DNA of 64,000 nt, from NCBI RefSeq assembly GCF_001641265.1, contig NW_020167545.1:464248-528247 (forward strand), given 5' to 3'. The DNA comes from Pseudogymnoascus destructans (Eukaryota > Ascomycota > Leotiomycetes > Thelebolales > Thelebolaceae). Within the stretch, counting starts at the first letter, position 1. Each line of letters opens with the position of its first letter. This document shows, in pieces, positions 43,751-54,489 of the stretch. The notes under the pieces were generated by a model that was given only the letters and a program-made list of their open reading frames with translations, had not been told where the DNA came from and made no database searches. A program made the translations under genes and the position numbers.

Positions 43751-46700
43751 ATGGCTGCGGCCGAGGTTTCTCAGTCCTTCGGAAGTCATCCAAGGAGCGA
43801 CCTTGGATGTACAAGGGAGCCTTGGACGATTGGGTGGGATGAGGACGACACACGTATCCGGCTCCAGCACATTGCGCTGGCATGGGTCGCGTCGCGCCGC
43901 TCTCACGATGCCTACTACCACGGCCCGCCTATGCTTGGTGCACCACGATGGGTATGCGCTGCCTGAACCCTCTTTCTAAAAAAAAAAAAACTTCAATTAT
44001 TTCCCTGTTGTTGTTGCCAATTTTTCATGTGTTGTCACGGCTGTTCGTGCAGTAGCGGGATGGGCTGCAGCAGCAGCATGGGCAAGACAGGGAGGGCGGT
44101 GTGGACCGAGAACGGGCTGATCTAACGATGCATACAGGAGAATACGGTGGCTCTTGCGCTGGGTATCCAACAGCCTAAAGCAGTAACCTTGAGGCCATTG
44201 CGGCTTTTCGTCACATCGCTTCCGAAGCGCCATATCGCTTCCCCCAACGACCCGGACGACGACGATGATAGTAGCTGCGACCTCGACGCACCCCTCACCG
44301 ACCCCTCCGACTCCTCCGACGCTCTCGCTACGGAGCACAACCGCGACGCGGCCGCACACTTCGATACCCCGCTCCCACTCCGCAAACCGCCGACTGAGCG
44401 GATCTTCGCCGACCCCGCTATGGCTGCCGCGGCTGTTGACTGGACTTCCCAGGACGGCTTCAAGACGACTGCTAAGAAGAAGACGAAGCAGGCTGCGAAG
44501 GCGGCTGCGCAGTCGAAGTGGGAAGATGACGATGATGAGAAGAAGAAAGAGGAGGGAGAGGGAAGTGCCGGCGGTGACGGCGGTGCGGGCGGTGGAGATG
44601 CTGGCGACGCTGGATCTGGTGATAAGAAAGGTAATGATGATGGCGATAAGAAGGAAGACGCTCCGGAAGAAGACAACTGGAGAGGATTTGAACCTGGGAA
44701 GTCTAAGAAGAAGGGCAAGAAGAGCAAGGCTGCAGACCCGGAACCCGAACCCGAACCAGCGAAGGCCCCCGTGTTCGACGCTTTCCAAGAGATAAAACTG
44801 GATGATGGGGGCACGCTAAATCTCAGCTTCGATAAACCCGCGGCGACGACTGGGTTGGGTTTTGGCTCGTGGGGGAGTAGCTGGAATACAGGCACGAAGG
44901 GGGCGGCTACGACGGGGAGCAGTTGGGATTTCTCAGCTACGGATGGGGCGGCGGCTACGGAGGGGAAGAAGGAGGAGGAGGGCGGGGATAATCCGTGGAG
45001 TGTGAATCGCGGCAAGCCGATTACGAAGAAGAAGAAGGGAGGTTTCAGCTTCGGGTTGGACGACGAGGAGACCAAGGAGCCGGAGCCGGAGCCGTCGAAG
45101 GAGGAGAAGAATAAGGAGGAGGACGACGGGGTCAGCGGCCTCGTGTCGAAGAAGGATAAGAAGAAGAAGAAGGGCGCTGTGTTCTCCTTCGATGATCGCA
45201 CCGCCGAAGAGCCCGTCGTCGTCCCGGAACCGGAGGCGGTGCCGCCTCCTGCAGAGGACGACTGGGGCGCGAGCAGCTGGGGCACGACTACGACGAAGAA
45301 GAAGAAGGGGAGGAAGGGCGCTATTGCTGAGGTCATCTCCGAGCCGGTCGTGGAGGAGCCGCCTAAGGAGGAACCTAAGGAGGAGCCGCCCGCAGACAAT
45401 GCGTGGTCGTTTGGAGCCTCTAAGAAGGATAAGAAGAAGAAGGGTAAGAATGCCATCGAGGAGGTCCCCAAGGAGCCTGAACCCGAATCGGAGCCCGAGA
45501 AAGCGGAGGAGTCGTCGTGGGGCGTGTGGGGTGCTGTGGGGAAGAAGGATAAGAAGAATGGCAAGAACGCGGTGGAGGAGAAGGAGCCGACGCCTGAACC
45601 GGTACCGGAGCCTGAGCCGGTGCTGGAGAAGGTTGGGGAAGACTTTTGGGCTGGTGGCTGGGCCGCTGCTACGAGCAAGAAGGATAAGAAGAAGAAGAAG
45701 GGTGCGGTTGTTGAGGAGGTCATACCGGAACCGGAACCGGAACCTGTTCCTGAACCTGAACCGGAAAAGGAAAAGGAAAAGGAAAAGGAAAAGGAAAAGG
45801 AAAAGGAAAAGGAAAAGGAAAAGGAAAAGGAAAAGGAAAAGGAAAAGGAAAAGGAAAAGGAAAAGGAAAAGGAGAAGGTTGAGGAAGACTCCTGGGGCGG
45901 CGGCTGGGGCGCGGCTACGAGTAAGAAGGATAGGAAGAAGAAGAAGGGTGGTGTTATCGAGGAAGTCATCCCTGAGCCTGAACCTGTACCCGAACCCGAG
46001 CTAGAGAAGGTCGTCGAAGAAGACGCTTTCGCGTCATGGGCATCTGCTACGACTAAGAAAAAGGGTAAGAAGGGCAGCAAGGTTGTTGAGGAGACTAAGG
46101 AGGTCGTTAAGGAACCTACACTCGAGCCTGAGAAGGAGATAGAGGAAGAGACTTCTGGGACTTCTGGCTGGGGAGGGGGATGGGGCACGACTACGACTAA
46201 GAAGGGCAAGAAGGATAAGGCTAAGGAGCCGGAACCTGAGCCTATAGTCGAGGCTGATACGATCTCCAAGGCTTTCGAACCTGCTGGCGACGACTGGATG
46301 AGCTTCGGCAAGAAGGACAAGAAGGGTAGCAAGACCTCTAAGGCCCTTGTTGAAGTCAAGGTCGAGGAGCCCGCGCCGCCTCCACCACCCGCTGCACCCG
46401 AAGTCGGTGACATAGCTACCGCTGACGATTTTAGCGGCTGGGGCGCTGCTTCGAGTAAGAAGAAGAAGGGGAAGAAGGGCGCAGCTGCTGCACCTGTTGT
46501 CGAGGAGGAGCCGATCAAACCTGATGTCGTCGAAGAGCCAAAGACAGATTACATCTGGGGTAGTGTTGGTGCTGGCAAGAAGGACAAGAAGAAGAAGGGC
46601 AGCAAGGCTCCTGTTGAGGTCATCGAGGAGGTCGTCTCTGAAGCTGACCTTATCGATCTTGACTTCGGGACTAAGGATAAGGAGCCCGAAGCCGATACGT

Positions 46701-49700
46701 GGGGGGGTACGTGGGGGGCTGCTACGAGTAAGAAGGATAAGAAGAAGAAGGGCGGTCTTGATGCGCCGCCGCCTGCGCCGACGCCGCCTTCGATGGATCT
46801 TACCGAGCCTGAGCCTGAGGAGCCTGCTAAGCCGGCTAAGAAACTCTCCAAGTCTGAGCAGCGCAAGGCTGATAAGGAGGCTGCGAAGGCTAAGGAGAAG
46901 GCAGAGCAAGATGAGCACGATGCTGCTGCCGAGGCTGAGCGGGTAGCTGCTGAGGAGGCGGAGAAGGCGGAGAAGGCGGAGAAGGCGGAGGCTGATGCTG
47001 CTGCTGCTGAAGCTGAAGCTGAAGCTGAAGCGAAAGCCAAGGAGGAGGAGGAGGCTGCTGCTGCTGCTGAAGCTGAAGCGAAAGCCAAGGAGGAGGAGGA
47101 GGCTGCTGCTGCTGCTGCTGAAGCTGAAGCGAAAGCCAAGGAGGAGGAGGAGGCTGCTGCCGCCGCCGCCGCTGCCAAGAAACCGAAACTTACCAAGAAG
47201 CAGCAGGAGAAGGCCGATAAGGAGGCTGCTCTTGCTAAGAAGAAGGCGGAGAAGGAAGCAAAGGCCGCTGCGGATGCTGCTGCAGAGGCAGAGGCTGAGG
47301 CTAAGCGGATTGAAGAGGAGGAGGCAGCTGCGCAGGCCGCTGCGCAGGCCGCAAAGGAAGCTGAGGAGCAGGCGGCCAAGGACAAGGAGATCCAGGACGC
47401 GCTCGATGCGAAGAAGGCGAAAGAGGATGCGAAAAAGGCCAAAGAGGATGCGAAAAAGGCCAAAGAGGATGCGAAAAAGGCTAAAGAGGAAGCCAAGCTC
47501 GCCGCCAAGAAGGGTGGGAAGTCGAAGACGAAGAAAGCCGTAGAACAGGAACCGGAACCAGAGCCGGAACCAGAGCCGGAACCAGAGCCGGAACCAGCGC
47601 CGGAGCCAGAAGTTGTAGACGTAGTTGACGACGAGGCGGCCGAATCGCTGGAGAAGGAGCTAGCAGCCAAGACGACGGCAGGGGCCTTTAGCTTCTGGGG
47701 TGCGAGCAAGAAGACTAGCAAGGGTACTGAGGCTGCCAAAAAGGAGTCGTCGGCTAAGGAGGCAATTACGGGTGCTGACAAAGCAGGGATGCTGGAAGGT
47801 GCCACCTTAAGAGACACCACCGCGACGGCGAAGCTCGCATCGTCCTCATCAATGAAAGCATCGGCGCTGAGCAAGAAACCAGTAGGCGGAAAGATTGCTG
47901 ATAGGTTACGCGCGTTCGAGACGGCCGAGGTTGCGCCCCCGCCGCCACCACCGGAGGAGCCTGCGTCGCCGCCAGCGAAGGATGATACGAAGAAGTCCAA
48001 GTCATCGCGCAAGAAGGACGAGGTTGTCGAAGTCGAGGATTCCCCGAAGAAAGCTGTGCCCGGTAGCTTCCCTGTAGATATCATTGACGATGAAATAGTG
48101 GAGATTATTGATATGGCGCCTGCGAAGAAAGAGAAGAAATCAAAGAAGTCTAGCAAAGCACCTGTAGAGGTCGTCCCGCCTCCACCACCACCACCACCAC
48201 CACCACCACCATCGCCGCCTGCGCAGGAGTTTACACCACCGCCAGAGCCGAAGGAAGCGAAGCCCGCTAAGAAGGAGCGCGCAAAGGTTGTGCGCGACGG
48301 CGGCGCGTCGTGGGGTACGTGGGGTGCAGCGACTAAGAAGGACGAGAAGAAGTCGAGCAAATCGAAGGAGGTGAAGCTCGAGAATTCACCGCCGGCCGAG
48401 AAGAAGAAGCGATCATCGGGAGCGAAGGCGTCTAAGTCAAGGAAGACTCAAAAGGAGGATAGAGGCTCTGGGACGGAGAAGTCCTCCGACAAGGAGAAGT
48501 CATTGAAGACGCCGAAACCGAAGTCGAAGGGTCTGTCGAGCATGTTCGCATCTACACCACCCATCTCGAGGTCCATGTCTACGCGCGATAAGAGGTCGAG
48601 CAGCGGCGCGCGCACGAGTTCGCGTCGCCAGTCGCTGGATACTGGGATGATGTCGCCTCCTCCGGAGATGTCGTCTAAGGCGGCGAGGATGCTTGGAGTT
48701 ACACCTGGCAACCCTAGGAGCAAGTCGGATCGTAAGATCAAGTCACGAGGTATGTCTGAGCTTGATGAATCATTTCGTCCCAGTGCTAACTATGATAAAG
48801 AAGTAGATGACGACGACATCGTGATGGTCGATAAAGCCAGCGACGAATCCGGCGGTCGCAAAAGAAAATCAAAGGTACCTAGACAACCCGATGAGGAAGC
48901 CGTTCCTCCACCGCCGCCCTTCGTTCCGATGGCTCCCGGAAGCGATGACCTACCTCATAGGCCGAGGCACAAGAGAAGATCCATGACTGACCGATCCAAT
49001 AAGCAGGCTGTTGATGACGATATAGTCATGGTGGATGCGAACGGACCCGCCGACGACCGCGAGGGCCGCAGCAGAGGACTGAAGCGCTCCGAATCCTCGG
49101 CGAGGAAATCCGGCTTCGGCGGCATGTTTGGCGGGTTCCTGGGGAAGTCGACGAGCGCCAAACCGGAAAGCAGACGGAGGAGCTCGGTCCGGCCAGATGA
49201 GGGCGGCGAGTCGCGACGACGCGATAGCCATAAGACGAGGTCGACCGACGACGCCGACGTCATCAGCGCCGATAACCCCGTTATGAGCGGCGGCGCGTCG
49301 GAAGAAGACCACGAAGCGCGGAGGGCTGCGCGACGAGCAAGGCGCGCTGAGCGCGAAGCCCAAGAGCGCGCGGCTGACGAAGCTCGGCGGGCTAAAGACG
49401 AAGAGCGCCGCGAGCGCCGCCGCAAGGCTGATGAGGCGGAAGAGGCGCGCAGGCAGGAAGAGCGCGAGGCGAGACGCGCTGCGAGACGTGAGAAGAGGGC
49501 TGCAGAGGAGAAGGATGGTGAGCGCGCTGAGCGACACCGTCTTCGTAGGGAAGAGCGTGCTACGTTGGAGCGGTATAATAATGATACTGATGTGCCTCGC
49601 GCGAAGCGATCGGAGCGCCGCAGGTCGACTATGGATGGGGCTCCCACCGACGATGAGGAGCGCCGACGCCGGCACGCTGAACGACGCGCTGCGAAAGAGA

Positions 49701-50221
49701 GCGGGACGGCGCCGAAGCTGAGTCGTCGCGCCACCGAGCCACCAGATGCCTACTTCGAGCCTCGCAGTGGTGAAAAGTCCCGCCACGCCACCGACGACGA
49801 GCGTCGGCCGCACAAGAGCTCGCGACGCAAGGAGAAGAAGCCCGGCTGGCCGCACTCCCGCACCGACAGCTGGGTGAAGGAGCACAGTGACGCGCCGCCG
49901 CCGCCCGAGGACGAAGAGCCCGACCACGACGAGAAGGTCGATGATCCCATCTCCGACGAGGTGGAGCGCAAGAAGACCCGCCGCTCGAGCCGGTATGATG
50001 ACCTCACCCCCGAGGAGGCGGAGGCGAAGCGCCGTCGTCGCGAGAATAGGCGCGCGGAGCGCGCGGAGAGGGAGAAGGGACGGAGTCGGCCGAGTAGTGC
50101 GGGGGATGAGAGGAGGTATCTCCCCGATATTAAGGGGGGGAGGGAGAGGGAGAGGGAGAGGGAGAGGCCGAGGGAGGTGAGTGGGGGGAGTTGGTGGAAG
50201 AAGATTACGCAGGCTGTGTGA
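43751..50221 (+). CDS. Very large Lys/Glu/Pro-rich repeat protein (involucrin-repeat-like)
   Basis: Predicted exons are 43751-43951 and 44138-50221; the 186-nt intron joins GAPRW to ENTVALALG in phase, giving up to 2,094 residues. A second in-frame intron of 51 nt is likely at 48750-48800 (GTATGT..GCTAAC..AAAG). Organisation: short acidic N-terminus; about twelve irregular repeats of the type W(G)xAATSKKDKKKKG followed by acidic PEPEPEP spacers; a pure (EK)n run; long Ala/Glu/Lys helices (about 46,850-47,520 nt); PPPPPP segments; DDDIVMVD repeated twice (48812 and 49017 nt); an Arg/Glu/Ala helix (49,310-49,560 nt); and a C-terminal GGSWWKKITQAV. Fungal proteins labelled involucrin repeat protein have comparable design, so that is the tentative group. 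No enzyme domain; a scaffold role is only a guess. Confidence 0.75.
45762..45872. repeat. (GGAAAA)n hexanucleotide run within coding sequence
   Basis: About eighteen uninterrupted GGAAAA units encode alternating Glu-Lys starting near residue 609 of the large repeat protein. Such a pure run should be highly length-variable between strains. Confidence 0.9.
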
Positions 50222-51059
50222 TGGGGGAGACACTGGATGGCTTCAGGGTGGTGGGGGGGTTATGACGTCTTTGTGAGGTCGTTTAATGGCAATTTTTAGG
50301 GGCCGGTGGGAAGCGGGGGGGGGAGGGGTTGGCTTGAGGAGCAACTGGGTTTGGGGGAACTTTTTTAGATACCTTGTGAGCGTTTTTTTTGAGCGGTTTG
50401 GAGCTTTTGGGATGTTTGGAGGGGGTGGGTGGGATATGATATTATGAGTCCGGTGTGTGTGGGTGTGGGTCTGACGTGGCTGCGTTGAGGTGGTGGATGC
50501 TCAGGCTGAGTGGAAGGGTTGATCCCCGTTTATTCGTGGATGGGGGAGATGATATATGTGTGTCTTGTAATGTATTGGACACTGCAAAGCAAATCAAAGC
50601 AAAGCATGTCAACTATCGTATTTTGTGATCTGAAATGCTATTGCTGTGAGTCTGCCTGTGAATCTACCGCTGGTGATGTGAGAACGTGCCTCGCCTGTTT
50701 GTGGCGCGAGCGGTGATACCCGGCGCTCCTCCTCCCCGCGTGCCTTTGAATAACTTCGGACGAACGTATATCCGCTCTGGCCGAATGCAAAGCGGCTCGG
50801 TCGGCTCGGCACGGTACGGCTTGTGGGTTTCCTCTCCGTACGGAGGTGGAGATAAGAGGGAAACAGTTCTCAACTGTATTTTATATTATATGAGCACGCT
50901 TTGTCGGGGGTACTCTTTGTTAGAGTATGGATCCTTATCGAAGCAATAATGATAAGGAATTCACTTGCGTGTTTATTGTTCTTTAGCTTGGTAAAGTTGC
51001 AACTTTCTCACCTTGCAACTCATCCACACAACCAAAGAACACTTCCACACAACACGATC
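50222..51059. other. Intergenic region, transition to the accessory block
   Basis: No gene seen. The GC content drops from the left to the right, and the last ~100 bases are the leader of the small gene at 51060. Confidence 0.45.
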
Positions 51060-51766
51060 ATGTCTACCAACTTAAAGGAGGAGGAGGAAAAGGTAAGAAG
51101 TTTATTTATCATATTCTTAATACGACGCTCATACTGACACACTTTAGGTCATACTGACACACTTTAGGTCATACTGACACACTTTAGGTCATACTGACAC
51201 ACTTTAGGCCGCGCTGATCGACACGTCGGTGCGTGCTTGGACCTTGGAACATTTCGGCGAATGTGGGAACGTGAAGCACAGGTTCAAGCGTAAGCTTACC
51301 CGTCCCAAACACTTCATATTTCTGTACTAACCAAATAGGTGATCATCCCGGAGTCAAAGACTATACCGATGAAGATATGAATCAGCGCTTCCTTCTCTGT
51401 TCGACAAGTGTATGCCGAATTATGTATCTCGTCGCTATACCGACATTGCTAGCTATGTCCGGTCCTGACAATGCATAGTTCAAGAAGATGCTTATTCGCA
51501 GGATGATGAAACATTATGACGATGGCATCTGTATCTCAGATAGAGATTATAATGTGTTGGCTAGCGACGGCACTACGGATGGCTACGGCACTACGGATGG
51601 CTACGGCACTACGGACAGCGACGACACTACGGATAGTGGTGATGAGGAGGAGGACGACGACGACGAAGAGGAGGTGGATGACGACGATGTTGAGCAAAAT
51701 GACGAGACTAAGGAACAGGCACGTCTTCTTAGATCGATAAATGCAATTTTTACTAACTTCATCTAA
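51060..51766 (+). CDS. Small multi-exon gene of unknown function with acidic tail
   Basis: Predicted exons are 51060-51092, 51208-51289, 51339-51409 and 51479-51766, giving 157 residues with all junctions in phase. No family recognised. The first part (EEEEKAALIDTSVRAWTLEH, then FGECGNVKHRFKRDHPGVKD) looks folded; then KKMLIRRMMKHYDDGICISD, three GTTDGY/GTTDS repeats and a run of Asp/Glu. An alternative end is possible: CTAACTTCATCTAACAG at 51752-51768 resembles an acceptor and would lead to EEKVESERDTH. Intron 1 holds four tandem copies of a 20-bp unit that each contain a branch-like CTGAC and end in TTTAG (see findings). Confidence 0.6.
51128..51207. repeat. Four tandem copies of a 20-bp splice-acceptor unit
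   Basis: The unit GTCATACTGACACACTTTAG is repeated exactly three times, preceded by a copy differing in its first two bases. Each unit begins with GT (the first with CT) and ends with AG. The last AG is the predicted acceptor of intron 1 (51093-51207). Confidence 0.9.
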
Positions 51767-52095
51767 CAGGAGGAGAAGGTCGAGTCAGAGAGAGACACTC
51801 ACTGAATAAATGGAAAGCATGGGTCCCGAGGTGAGGGGCAATGAGAACTAGTATCTTGGGTCTCGGAATGCCTCGGAATAAGCTTATGTGTAAGATAGAC
51901 TGCCTGCAGTACCTCCTAGAATGCATCTACAGGTTCAGCCATTCACATTCTCAAACCTGGCAGCTACTGAAAAACATCCATTGTGAAGTGTGGAACATAA
52001 AGATAAAGTGAATCGTGACCTCGTCAACATCTGTCACCCCACAGTCACGCTCTTTGCCGCCTTTATTCGGCCTGGCTAAGAATACCAACTCCTCC
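51767..52095. other. Convergent intergenic region
   Basis: 3' region between the small gene and the sialidase gene. Nothing recognised. Confidence 0.45.
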
Positions 52096-53382
52096 TCAGC
52101 ACGAAACCCCCAACCACGCCTTATCAACCTTGGCAAATATGAGCGTATTGCCCTGGCCCTCATAAAAGATCCCAAACGTATCACCACCAAGCGCAGTGAT
52201 AGTCGAGTAGCTCATCGCACCAGCCTGGAACACACGGCCAGCGGACCACGTCGTCCCATCATTGCACGAATACCGGGCTTTCCCTTGAACCCTGCTAGTC
52301 TGGCTATTCGCATTGGTAAATAGCAGGATCTTTGCATTTGCCGAGCCCTCCGCGGCATCAGGGTACATTCTAATGATAGCACCGTTGTTCGCCGGGTCTG
52401 GCAACTGTGTTTCACTCTTCGGGGTAGAGTATGTGATGCCGCCATCAGTCGAAATAGCGACCTTGCGGTAACCACTGCCATCGCTTGGACGGGAATTCAG
52501 CATGACGTTGCCGTTGGACAGCTCAACGACTTTGTTCTCATCCATACCAACCCCCACAGGCGATCCCATGTGCCATGTGCTGCCGCCGTCATCACTGTAG
52601 ACACTGTAGGCTTGGTATATGATGTTACCACTAGGCTGGATGACCCGACCGACAAATTGCTGGATGAGGCGTCCGGCGTGGGCACCGTACCGGAGCTGAA
52701 TACCTTCCCCTGATGCTGCGAACTTGTCGATCACTCCACCAACATTGGCTACACCATTGACCGTATGGCCCAGAGGCTTGACTACCTTGGTAATAAGACT
52801 CGAAGCCGCCGGTGGCAAGCTAGGTTGATTCTGGGGGTCCGTGGACCAGCTCACGCCCCCATCAGTCGAAACCGACACCTCCGAGCTAATTACATTTAGA
52901 TTCGCATCGTCGTTTCCGATCACGCTGCTTCCAAACCCCACGTTCTTGGAGAAGACGTGGAAGTTGAATATCTTGCCAGTGTCTTGGTCGACGACATAGC
53001 TTGGGTCGCTGAAGCCGTACTTCTGCACGCCCGTGGACCCAGGCTGGCCTTGTGCAATATAGGTTGGTGCGCCCCATGTGTCGCCGCCGTCTGTGCTGCG
53101 GCGTTGTATGATGGAATTTGGGGCTGGGGAATCGGATCCATCAGGTCGTCCGTCGTAGGCGGCGAGAATAACGCCGTTGCCTAGATTTGCGAGAGCTACG
53201 ATGCGGTAGTATGGGGCTGGGCCGACTCCATTGGTGGCTAAAACTTGCTGGCTGAAGAGTTCTCTTGAGTGGACTGTGGATGGCGCCGGTGCAGCTTGGA
53301 CGGGAGTGAGAACGCTTGATAATGCACACAAGCTGATGACGCTGATGGCGTACCGGAGCATGCTTTGTGATGCGTAGAGCAT
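52096..53382 (-). CDS. Secreted exo-alpha-sialidase (GH33)
   Basis: Predicted secreted glycosidase cleaving terminal sialic or related nonulosonic acids (some fungal members prefer KDN). Single exon, 428 residues from the ATG at 53382; a second ATG nine residues in (MLRYAISVISLCALSSVLTP) would start right at the signal peptide, with cleavage near VQA/APAP. The Arg of the RIP-like motif is in APYYRIVALANLGNG. YDGRPDGSDSP carries the expected acid/base Asp region. Four to five Asp boxes are present: STDGGDTW, STDGGVSW, SDDGGSTW, STDGGITY and the weaker SCNDGTTW. HAGRLIQQFVGR holds the second Arg; AMSYSTITALGGD has the catalytic Tyr and FYEGQG its partner Glu. The overall layout resembles actinobacterial GH33 sialidases. 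It is intronless and lies in an accessory region. Confidence 0.88.
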   Translation of the reverse strand: MLYASQSMLRYAISVISLCALSSVLTPVQAAPAPSTVHSRELFSQQVLATNGVGPAPYYRIVALANLGNGVILAAYDGRPDGSDSPAPNSIIQRRSTDGGDTWGAPTYIAQGQPGSTGVQKYGFSDPSYVVDQDTGKIFNFHVFSKNVGFGSSVIGNDDANLNVISSEVSVSTDGGVSWSTDPQNQPSLPPAASSLITKVVKPLGHTVNGVANVGGVIDKFAASGEGIQLRYGAHAGRLIQQFVGRVIQPSGNIIYQAYSVYSDDGGSTWHMGSPVGVGMDENKVVELSNGNVMLNSRPSDGSGYRKVAISTDGGITYSTPKSETQLPDPANNGAIIRMYPDAAEGSANAKILLFTNANSQTSRVQGKARYSCNDGTTWSAGRVFQAGAMSYSTITALGGDTFGIFYEGQGNTLIFAKVDKAWLGVSC

Positions 53383-53638
53383 TTTGGAAAGGGATTTTTT
53401 GGATTAATAACGTGGAGGAGACAGGCAGCTGAGAAACATATTGTGGAGAATAGAAGATAATGACGATTCCCGAGAAACTTAAGGGGAAAGGCGTCTGGGA
53501 CCCAGACATATGTAGATTCATATACCCTGAGCTTTAATAGAAGATTTATATACCTTGCTGCCGCCTTCGGTTTCCTCCGTCCATTGACCCTGATGTTCCA
53601 TTTGACACCGCTGCTCCAAGCATACTCGTGAAAGCGCC

Positions 53639-53827
53639 CTACTCATGCGGGCACCAGCAGCTTCTCATATTGTGGCCCTGCTCCCCACAAGTAGAGCAGC
53701 GCCCAACACCAGAAGCTCCCTCTCCCCCCCAACTCTCCTCCGTGGGTCCTCCTTCTAGAACCTTTCCTTTTTTGGCCTCCGCTGTGGGACCTATAGGCGG
53801 GAAACATGGTTGGCTACAGTGAGGCAT
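53639..53827 (-). pseudogene. CCHC zinc-knuckle fragment, probably transposase C-terminus
   Basis: A 62-residue frame with a clear CCHC knuckle, RCSTCGEQGHNMRSC, preceded by a Lys/Gly-rich linker. Pogo/Fot1-type transposases of fungi often end in such a knuckle, which is the basis for the suggestion; retroelement gag is the alternative. No catalytic region is present. Confidence 0.4.
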
Positions 53828-53959
53828 GGGGCCAGCGATGCTGACTAAATGCGGCAGAATCTATTGATAGTTAGCGTTGGGTATATAGATCTTTACAGGG
53901 GTGGTGCAGGGTATATAGATCTTTTGCCCATTATTGTAAGTTGGAATGAGAAGTATAAA

Positions 53960-53975
53960 TTGCCTAATTAGGCAA
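53960..53975. repeat. Perfect 16-bp palindrome
   Basis: TTGCCTAATTAGGCAA is exactly self-complementary. Confidence 0.85.
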
Positions 53976-54126
53976 GCAAAACGCAATCGCCGCCAATGCA
54001 CGGCAGAGTCCGTCGTGGGGCTTAGGTGCTTCGTGTATTACACACCTTAGGGGGGTTGGCCCATTTTTCGATTCCATTGGACAGGATTTATCGTAAAAAA
54101 TGGTCTAATACCAATATACACCATGC

Positions 54127-54152
54127 TACGCAGCCAATCTATTGGCTGCGTA
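54127..54152. repeat. Perfect hairpin, 12-bp arms with 2-base loop
   Basis: TACGCAGCCAAT and ATTGGCTGCGTA flank CT. It lies about 120 bp outside the possible left end of the 54-64 kb element and could be either flanking or subterminal DNA. Confidence 0.85.
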
Positions 54153-54489
54153 AGCTGTACCTAGCTACATATTCTATTGCCAAGCCTATTGTGCCACTAT
54201 TCCCACTTGGCACTATTCCAACAGCCAATCATAATATATAAAGGAACACGCTTACACAATAAGGTAGTAGTAGACACTATGCTAGGAATAGTATTGAAAC
54301 CAGGGTTACACTAACAGCGTTAATAAATAGACACCTGTATAAGAGACAATTGTCAGAGTTAAATAATCCCAAAAATAAACACGTGACACATTGGCAAAAT
54401 ACACGTGATATATGGTCAACTCTATTATTACGAGGGTATAATTAAGGAGACAGTGTTTATATTATACTAATGAAGCAAATACTATATTA

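Larger units (their letters stand above)
53383..54274. other. Accessory spacer with transposon debris and palindromes
   Basis: Contains the CCHC fragment at 53639-53827, a duplicated GGGTATATAGATCTTT segment (53880-53925) and two perfect palindromes. No intact gene. Confidence 0.45.

Noticed and set aside
44122..46518. Long minus-strand ORF rich in FSFSFS and Ser/Pro
   Set aside because: It is the antisense shadow of the GGAAAA/PEPEP-coding strand of the large repeat protein; the plus strand has consistent exon structure and better codon logic.
46549..50233. Long minus-strand ORFs (about 600 and 430 residues)
   Set aside because: Antisense frames kept open by Lys/Glu/Ala and Arg-rich coding on the plus strand; no domain.
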